A DNA stretch of 10,745 nt from an uncultured Selenomonas sp. GTDB lineage: Bacteria; Bacillota; Negativicutes; Selenomonadales; Selenomonadaceae. Positions 6,768 through 10,745 of the stretch are shown here, piece after piece. The stretch is taken from assembly GCA_905373085.1 (NCBI GenBank), contig CAJPRR010000076.1, forward strand, positions 1 through 10,745. Reading direction: 5' to 3'. Position numbers and translations under genes: made by a program. Positions within the stretch are counted from its first letter, which is position 1. Every line of letters starts with the position of its first letter. Below the pieces are notes generated by a model that saw only the letters and a list, made by a program, of their open reading frames with translations, was not told the origin of the DNA and did no database searches.

Positions 6768-6992
6768 ATGCTGGTATTGACGCGCAAGCCGCGCCAACAG
6801 ATCATGATCGGCGACGACGTCGTCGTTCATGTCGTGGAAGTGCAGGGGGACAACGTCCGCATCGCCATCGAAGCGCCGCGCGAGGTCAAGATCTATCGCG
6901 GCGAGATATATCGCGCCATACAGGACGAGAACAAGCAGGCGGCAGCGCCCGCCGACATCGATCTCAGCGGCGCGCTGCCCGGGGCGGAGTGA
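6768..6992 (+). CDS. csrA: CsrA, RNA-binding translational regulator
   Basis: CsrA is a small dimeric protein that binds GGA motifs, usually in hairpin loops over ribosome sites, and blocks translation; in Bacillus its main target is flagellin. The product has 74 residues. The core is intact: MLVLTRKPRQQIMIGDDVVV at the start, then VQGDNVRIAIEAPREVKIYR and GEIYRAI. The two residues best known for RNA contact, L4 and R44, are both present. A disordered, Ala-rich tail follows (about 56-74). The start codon abuts the fliW stop (TGAATG), with GGGAGG (6754-6759) 8 bases upstream. That ribosome site itself contains GGA, so self-repression is possible. FliW-CsrA pairing strongly suggests the Bacillus-type flagellin circuit operates here. 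Confidence 0.96.
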   Translation: MLVLTRKPRQQIMIGDDVVVHVVEVQGDNVRIAIEAPREVKIYRGEIYRAIQDENKQAAAPADIDLSGALPGAE

Positions 6993-7033
6993 AGAGCCTC
7001 GTCCGGGGCAAGACTTTAGCAAGTCGTTCCTTG

Positions 7034-7074
7034 CAGGAGCAGGAAGCTCCTGTGCTGCCTCGCGCAGGAAGCGC
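7034..7074 (+). promoter_or_regulatory. Tandem AGGAA-loop hairpins between csrA and flaG (candidate CsrA sites)
   Basis: Hairpin 1 is CAGGAGC (7034-7040), loop AGGAA (7041-7045), GCTCCTG (7046-7052), a perfect 7-base-pair stem. Hairpin 2 is GCGC (7062-7065), loop AGGAA (7066-7070), GCGC (7071-7074). The loops are identical and their GGA triplets are 25 bases apart, a spacing that one CsrA dimer can bridge. Neither stem is followed by a T-run, so they are not terminators. Just upstream, GACTT-TAGC-AAGTC (7012-7025) forms another small stem. The flaG ribosome site GGAGGGA (7109-7115) adds a third GGA. Binding by CsrA is inferred from motif form and the adjacent csrA gene. Confidence 0.5.
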
Positions 7075-7121
7075 CCGGCAAACAAGGGATTGCATATATT
7101 TTATCTATGGAGGGAGAAATC

Positions 7122-7649
7122 ATGACAAGCAAGATTCAGGACGCGCTCGGCGCGGCGGCCGTCATGCAGATGGCCGATCTTGCCGTGGGGGGAAGCCCGG
7201 CGCCCGCTCATGCTGCGCCCGCAGACAGCGGACGGCAGGCAGCGGCGACGGGCGTGGAGAACCCTGCGGCGAGCAGCCCTGCTGTTGATGCTTCGCCCGC
7301 CGCCGTCGTCGACGAGCATCTGAGCACGCAGCTGCAGGCGCGGGAGATCGGCGAGGCGGCGAAGACGAAGAGCGAGGCGGCAGAGCAAGAGCGCAAGGAA
7401 AAATCCGGCAAGGACAAGCCGGTCGACGAGTCGCAGATGACGTACCTCATGAAGGAGATCAACCGCATCATGAGCCGCATGAACTGCAACATCGCCTTCG
7501 AGTACCACAAGGAAGTCGACGTCATGAGCGTGCGCATGCTTGAAAAGAAGACGGGCAAGCTCATCAAGGAGATGCCGCCCGAGTACATGATCAAGGGCAT
7601 GGAAAAGACGCGCGAATGGCTGGGCACGTTCCTGGATCAGCCGGCCTAA
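7122..7649 (+). CDS. flaG: FlaG-family flagellar protein with long Ala-rich N-terminus
   Basis: FlaG proteins are encoded next to fliD in many bacteria and influence filament length or stability; the molecular role is not settled. The product has 175 residues. The C-terminal part (about 106-172) is the FlaG domain: YLMKEINRIMSRMNCNIAFE, then DVMSVRMLEKKTGKLIKEMP and PEYMIKGMEKTREWLG. This helix, beta-hairpin, I-K-E-x-P-P-E helix order is characteristic. Residues 1-60 are Ala/Pro/Ser-rich and probably disordered, followed by a charged linker (about 70-100), so the protein is longer than common FlaG of about 110-130 residues. The ATG at 7122 was chosen because GGAGGGA (7109-7115) is well spaced from it; the in-frame ATG at 7107 overlaps that site. 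The stop lies 12 bases before fliD, and the TAAGGAGG there serves as the fliD ribosome site. Confidence 0.88.
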   Translation: MTSKIQDALGAAAVMQMADLAVGGSPAPAHAAPADSGRQAAATGVENPAASSPAVDASPAAVVDEHLSTQLQAREIGEAAKTKSEAAEQERKEKSGKDKPVDESQMTYLMKEINRIMSRMNCNIAFEYHKEVDVMSVRMLEKKTGKLIKEMPPEYMIKGMEKTREWLGTFLDQPA

Positions 7650-7661
7650 GGAGGAAGAATC

Positions 7662-9374
7662 ATGGGTGTAAACGGAATTTACGGCCTTTCCGGCTCGGGA
7701 CTTGACGTAGAGTCCCTCGTCAAGATGGGCATGAAGGGCAAGCAGAACCAATACGACAAGATGTACAAGCGCGAGATGACGAACGAGTACACGAAGACCG
7801 CGCTCAACGAGCTTTACAACAAGGTCAACACGTACAATCTTTCCGAGCTTACGAAATACAAGAAGCAGTCCGACATGGCGGCGAAGAGCGCGTCAAGCTC
7901 GGACGACAAGACAGTCACGGTCAATGCGAACGGCGCGGCGGCCGTCATGAGCCATACGGTCACGGTCGAGAAGCTCGCGTCGAACGCCTACTTCGTGTCG
8001 AACGCGCCGATCACGCGCTCCTCGGACAACCCGGACAAGGCGAAGTCGAACGAGCTTGCCGACATCGCTTTCAAGCGGATCGACAAGCTGACGACGCTCG
8101 GCCCCGGCGGCGTGAAGCAGTATCACGTCTACTATGCGGACGGCACGGACGCCGTCGTCAATGAAGGCGACACGGCGATTGAGATGGATCTCGCGGACAA
8201 GGATCCGGCGTCCGCCGACGACATCTATCACGTCAAGTATACGTTCAAGGATCTCGTGGAAAACAAGAAGACGCTGAACGACCTCGCGAGCAGCATACAG
8301 AATGCCAAGCGTCCGCCGAAAGGGCCGAAGGACGTCGCGCACAAGGCGAACTTCAACGCGAGCTACGATGCGGCGACGGGTTCTTTCAGCATCTACAACA
8401 AGAGCGGCGGCGCCGCCAACGTCATCAGCGTCAAGACGCTCGACAAAGGCTCGACGCAGCTCGTGAACAATTTGCACCTCGCGAAGTTCGACCAGTCTAC
8501 GAACACCCTGACGAACCTGCCCTCTTTCGTGCAGGGAACGGAGCAGAAGTTCGGCGGCACGGCGGGCAAGGTAAAGGTCGACGGCAGGGAGTACGTCGTC
8601 GATGAGAACCGTCTCGTCGCGGGCGGCGTCACCTACAACTTCCTCAACAAGACGCAGCCCGGACAGACGGTCACGGTCTCCGTCTCGCAGAATGTCGACG
8701 CCGTCGTCGACAGGGTCAAGAAATTCGTCGAGAGCTACAACAAGCTCTTGGACGAGCTGCAGAAGGAATACAACACGCAGCACGACAAGGACTACGACCC
8801 GCTGACGAAAGAGCAGGAAAAGGGCATGTCGGAAGAGCAGGTCAAGCGCTGGAACGAGAAGGCGAAGGGCGGACTCCTCTACCACAACACCTACCTCGGC
8901 AGGCTCATCAGCAAGATGAGAGAAGCCGTCGCGACGCCCGTCGCGTCCGCCGAGTCGAAGTACAATTCCGCATCCTCGCTCGGCATCACGACGAAGGTCG
9001 GCAACAACCACGGTCATCTGACGCTGGACGAGGACAAGCTCAAGAAGGCGCTGGCGGAAGACCCCGACTCCGTCTACCGCGTCTTCGGTTCGCTGGACGA
9101 GAAGGACGACTTCAAGAACTCCGGCGTCTCGATGCGCCTGTCGAAGGTCGCCTTGGACAGCCTCAAGGAGATCAGCAAGGAAGCGGGCACGAAGTCCGAT
9201 TGGGACGATGCGTCGACGCTCGGCAATCTGATCCGCTCGCAGAAGCAGAAGATGAAGAACTTCAAGCATCTCATGGACGACTTCCAGAATCAGCTCTACA
9301 AGAAGTACGACGCGATGGAATCGGCGCTGCAGCGCATGAACAGCACATACAGCTCGATTTTCGGCGCGAAGTGA
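7662..9374 (+). CDS. fliD: FliD, filament cap protein (HAP2)
   Basis: FliD forms the cap at the filament tip that helps flagellin subunits fold into place, and can act in adhesion. The product has 570 residues, somewhat longer than the Bacillus protein of about 498. The N-terminal motif GIYGLSGSGLDVESLVKMGM (5-24) is typical of FliD_N, followed by a coiled-coil stretch (about 25-65). The C-terminal domain begins near residue 295 (VKVDGREYVVDENRLVAGGV) and contains VVDRVKKFVESYNKLLDEL (about 347-365). The diagnostic YDPLTKEQEKGMSEEQVKRW (from about 378), KAKGGLL and SSLGI segments follow. The terminal helix ends QRMNSTYSSIFGAK. The variable middle has a Lys/Pro-rich patch (KRPPKGPK). No cysteines are seen. 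It has a strong ribosome site, AAGGAGG, just before ATG 7662. flaG-fliD-fliS order is conserved widely. Confidence 0.95.
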   Translation: MGVNGIYGLSGSGLDVESLVKMGMKGKQNQYDKMYKREMTNEYTKTALNELYNKVNTYNLSELTKYKKQSDMAAKSASSSDDKTVTVNANGAAAVMSHTVTVEKLASNAYFVSNAPITRSSDNPDKAKSNELADIAFKRIDKLTTLGPGGVKQYHVYYADGTDAVVNEGDTAIEMDLADKDPASADDIYHVKYTFKDLVENKKTLNDLASSIQNAKRPPKGPKDVAHKANFNASYDAATGSFSIYNKSGGAANVISVKTLDKGSTQLVNNLHLAKFDQSTNTLTNLPSFVQGTEQKFGGTAGKVKVDGREYVVDENRLVAGGVTYNFLNKTQPGQTVTVSVSQNVDAVVDRVKKFVESYNKLLDELQKEYNTQHDKDYDPLTKEQEKGMSEEQVKRWNEKAKGGLLYHNTYLGRLISKMREAVATPVASAESKYNSASSLGITTKVGNNHGHLTLDEDKLKKALAEDPDSVYRVFGSLDEKDDFKNSGVSMRLSKVALDSLKEISKEAGTKSDWDDASTLGNLIRSQKQKMKNFKHLMDDFQNQLYKKYDAMESALQRMNSTYSSIFGAK

Positions 9375-9398
9375 CAGGGGAAGGCAGGGGGAAAACGA

Positions 9399-9848
9399 AT
9401 GGTAAATGCAGCAGCGGAAGCATATAAGAGGCAGCAGATCATGACGGCGACGCCCGAAGCCCTGACGCTCATGCTCTACAACGGCGCCCTGCGCTTCATG
9501 TCGGAAGGCAAGGAGGCTCTGGAGAAGAAGGACTACGAGTCGGCGAACAACTCGATCATCAAGGCGGAGAAGATCATCACGGAATTTCGCGTGACGCTCG
9601 ACTTCAACTATGAGATCTCGCATCAGCTCCTGCCGCTGTACAACTACGTCTACGACTGCCTCGTGCAGGGCAATCTGGCGAGCGACACGGCGAAGATCGA
9701 CGAGGCGGCGGGCATCATCCGCGAGCTGCGCGACGCTTGGGCGCAGGCGATGAAGAAGGCGCGCGCCGAAAAATCGGGCGAGAGCTTGGAAAGCGCGGCG
9801 CCGCCCATGCCTGAGATCTCGACGACGCCGCCGGCAGAGGGCGCATGA
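9399..9848 (+). CDS. fliS: FliS, flagellin export chaperone
   Basis: FliS binds the C-terminal helix of newly made flagellin, prevents premature polymerization and brings it to the export apparatus; in Bacillus it also affects the FliW-flagellin balance. The product has 149 residues. The family signature is clear: AYKRQQIMTATPEALTLMLY (8-27), then NGALRFMSEGKEAL, YESANNSIIKAEKIITEF and a D-F-N-Y-E-I helix, and YNYVYDCLVQGNL, where Y-x-Y-x2-x-L is typical. A low-complexity Pro/Ser/Ala tail (about 125-149) extends past the four-helix core, making it slightly longer than usual. The ATG at 9399 follows CAGGGGGA. Its stop overlaps the start of the next gene (ATGA), so FliS and the following chaperone are translationally coupled. 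Confidence 0.95.
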   Translation: MVNAAAEAYKRQQIMTATPEALTLMLYNGALRFMSEGKEALEKKDYESANNSIIKAEKIITEFRVTLDFNYEISHQLLPLYNYVYDCLVQGNLASDTAKIDEAAGIIRELRDAWAQAMKKARAEKSGESLESAAPPMPEISTTPPAEGA

Positions 9849-10183
9849 TGGAGCGGCGCACGCCCGAGGAGCTTTGGCGGCTGTACTTGGAGCTTTCGCG
9901 CGAGATGCTGAAGTTCCTCAAAGAGGACGACGTCGACCGCTTCTTAGACATCGAAGCGCAGAGAGCCAAGGTCTTCGGGCAGATGGAAGCATGCAGCATC
10001 GAGGCCTTCCGCGTGACGCAGGAAGGGCGCTCTCTCGTCGAAGAACTCAAACCCATCGAGATGCAGATCATCTACAACACGAAGGTCTGGCTGAACAAGT
10101 CGCGCACGCAGCACGAAACCGTGCTCGACTACGAGGTCAGGGGCTTCGACCCCAACGGTCATCTCGTGAATCGCGAGATGTAA
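9845..10183 (+). CDS. FliT-like small helical flagellar chaperone
   Basis: The product has 112 residues, mostly helical and strongly charged (for example LWRLYLELSREMLKFLKEDD and DRFLDIEAQRAKVFGQME). It has the size and helix plan of FliT-type chaperones, which bind the FliD cap protein, and it follows fliS with a 4-base ATGA overlap exactly where fliT is expected. FliT proteins share little sequence, so I cannot confirm the family from residues alone and leave the symbol empty. The C-terminus (YEVRGFDPNGHLVNREM) ends in a polar extension after the last helix. The start is ATG 9845 or the adjacent ATG 9848; the former gives the coupled overlap. No signal peptide, membrane helix or catalytic motif is visible. 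Confidence 0.68.
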   Translation: MMERRTPEELWRLYLELSREMLKFLKEDDVDRFLDIEAQRAKVFGQMEACSIEAFRVTQEGRSLVEELKPIEMQIIYNTKVWLNKSRTQHETVLDYEVRGFDPNGHLVNREM

Positions 10184-10270
10184 GGAAACGCTCGGGGCGA
10201 CGACGGAACTTGTTTCAGCGGTGCGTCGCAAGAAAAAATTGCCGGCGGGAAAAAAGTTTCAAAAAACGCT

Positions 10271-10297
10271 TAAGGAAATGGCGCGTCCCGCCGATAA
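10271..10297 (+). promoter_or_regulatory. Sigma-28 (FliA/SigD)-type promoter of flagellin
   Basis: TAAG (10271-10274), a spacer of exactly 15 bases, then GCCGATAA (10290-10297), a perfect match to the sigma-28 -10 box. Three A-tracts (10233-10238, 10250-10255 and 10261-10266) lie upstream of the -35 box, where an UP element would enhance transcription. Transcription should begin around 10304. No convincing terminator precedes it, so some read-through from the fliT-like gene is possible, but this promoter would give flagellin its own strong message. Confidence 0.88.
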
Positions 10298-10302
10298 ACT
10301 AA

Positions 10303-10531
10303 TTGAGCAAAGGCAAGAAATGCTTGCCGCTCAAAAAAGTGTCAGCAACCAGGCGGGGCTCCGATCGACCCGCTGCATGAAGCTAGCTAGCGGCGGCATG
10401 CAGCAAAGACGGAAAACGCCTGTTTTGCTTATTTGCGCCGCAAGGCGCACGGACGGCGAGAGCCGTCGCAAGCACCGGACAAGGATGCCCGGCAGAAGGA
10501 AAACTAGGAACAACCAGGGAGGAAAAGACAA
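10303..10531 (+). promoter_or_regulatory. Long structured 5' leader of the flagellin mRNA
   Basis: About 228 bases separate the expected transcription start from the ATG, with no supported gene inside. Stems in order: TTGAGC (10303-10308) with GCTCAA (10329-10334), enclosing GGCAAG (10312-10317) with CTTGCC (10323-10328), at the very 5' end; GCGGG (10353-10357) with CCCGC (10369-10373); GCTGCATG (10372-10379) with CATGCAGC (10397-10404), which competes with the previous stem; TGCGCC-GCAA-GGCGCA (10434-10449); GACGGC-GAGA-GCCGTC (10452-10467); then the CsrA-type hairpin at 10475-10492. The GCAA and GAGA loops are both stable GNRA tetraloops. A 5'-terminal stem usually protects a message from decay. 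The roles are inferred; the pairings are exact in the sequence. Confidence 0.6.
10475..10522 (+). promoter_or_regulatory. Candidate two-site CsrA operator of flagellin (hairpin plus Shine-Dalgarno)
   Basis: Site 1 is CCGG (10475-10478), loop ACAAGGATGC (10479-10488), CCGG (10489-10492). The loop matches 9 of the last 10 positions of the known CsrA consensus RUACARGGAUGU. Site 2 is the ribosome site AGGGAGG (10516-10522), which contains GGA, 10 bases before the start codon. One upstream hairpin plus one site over the Shine-Dalgarno is the layout described for Bacillus hag. Additional GGA triplets lie between them (10498 and 10507). With fliW-csrA in the same locus, this is the expected target of that switch. 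Confidence 0.65.
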
Positions 10532-10745
10532 ATGGCATTGGTAGTTAAGAACAACATGATGGCGGTCAACACGCTGAACACGTTGAACAAGAATCAGAGC
10601 GCGCTTTCGACGAGCCTCAAGCAGGTTTCGTCCGGCATGAAGATCAACGGCGCTGTTGATGACGCTTCGGGCTATGCGATTTCCGAGCGCATGCGCGTCC
10701 AGATCCGTTCGCTCGATCAGGACAACCAGAACACGCAGAACGGCA
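10532..10745 (+). CDS. Flagellin, 3' end cut off
   Basis: Flagellin is the exported subunit of the filament. The first 71 residues are present and the frame is open to the end of the window. They show the conserved D0/D1 N-terminal helices: NTLNTLNKNQSALSTSLKQV, then SSGMKINGAVDDASGYAISE and RMRVQIRSLDQDNQNTQNG. The usual Gly-Leu of DDAAGLAISERM is Gly-Tyr here, a form I associate with Selenomonas-type flagellins. The ATG at 10532 has AGGGAGG before it. The gene has its own sigma-28-type promoter and a long leader with CsrA-type sites, so both transcription and translation are probably controlled. The gene may be called hag or fliC; the symbol is left open because more than one flagellin copy is common in this group. 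Confidence 0.96.
   Translation, partial: MALVVKNNMMAVNTLNTLNKNQSALSTSLKQVSSGMKINGAVDDASGYAISERMRVQIRSLDQDNQNTQNG

Noticed and set aside
7090..7107. AT-rich stretch TTGCATATATTTTAT before flaG as a promoter
   Set aside because: A -10-like TATATT is present but no -35 box sits at 16-18 bases upstream and it has no sigma-28 boxes; kept only as unstructured leader.
7893..9623. 576-codon open frame on the - strand opposite fliD and fliS
   Set aside because: It spans the boundary of two well-supported + strand genes and has only the biased composition of an antisense shadow.
10197..10229. Possible terminator after the fliT-like gene (GCGACG paired with CGTCGC)
   Set aside because: The loop is 21 bases and the stem is followed by an A-rich run, not a T-run, so it does not have the form of an intrinsic terminator on the + strand.
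10221..10544. 107-codon frame starting at a GTG and running into flagellin
   Set aside because: It overlaps the sigma-28 promoter, the whole leader and the flagellin start in another frame, lacks a good ribosome site and has no family pattern; its Lys-rich start comes from the A-tracts.
1..10745. CRISPR array, insertion sequence, tRNA or rRNA gene, defence or phage genes
   Set aside because: No regularly spaced repeats, transposase motifs, cloverleaf or rRNA-like stretches were seen; nearly the entire window is accounted for by flagellar genes.

Overview
The window is a nearly complete late flagellar locus. All genes are on the + strand, in G+C-rich DNA with G/C-biased third codon positions. 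The order yvyF-flgM-flgN-flgK-flgL-(DUF6470/yviE)-fliW-csrA is the Bacillus/Firmicute arrangement. The flagellin N-terminus has the form DDASGYAISERMR. Together these suggest a flagellated Negativicute, most likely Selenomonas or a close relative; the genus is an inference from recalled family features, not from a search.

Layout. Positions 1-348 hold the 3' part of an Spx/ArsC-like gene, closed by a strong intrinsic terminator (401-447). A non-coding gap follows, then a small four-plus-four-cysteine protein of the YvyF/TIGR03826 type (689-1030) and a possible weak terminator. A sigma-28-type promoter (1092-1118) then starts a run of closely spaced genes: flgM, two tandem flgN-like chaperone genes, flgK, flgL, a DUF6470/YviE-like gene, fliW and csrA. 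After a 129-base structured gap come flaG, fliD, fliS and a fliT-like gene. No convincing terminator follows the fliT-like gene. A second sigma-28-type promoter (10271-10297) then precedes a leader of about 228 bases and the flagellin gene, which runs off the window at 10745.

How the genes work together. FlgM holds back sigma-28 until the hook is complete. FlgK and FlgL form the hook-filament junction and FliD the cap. FlgN-, FliT- and FliS-type proteins are export chaperones for these parts and for flagellin. FliW and CsrA form the partner-switch that matches flagellin translation to export.

No exotic system is visible. The most interesting signal is at the RNA level. The flagellin leader has a hairpin whose loop (ACAAGGATGC) is a near-perfect CsrA recognition sequence, with a second GGA in the Shine-Dalgarno. 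The csrA-flaG gap carries two hairpins with the identical loop AGGAA. Weaker GGA-loop candidates lie before flgK and flgM. This suggests CsrA may control several late flagellar genes here and not only flagellin. Other points worth checking are the tandem FlgN-like genes, a roughly 140-residue insertion in FlgL, and a Cys-x-x-Cys pair in the C-terminal helix of FlgK.
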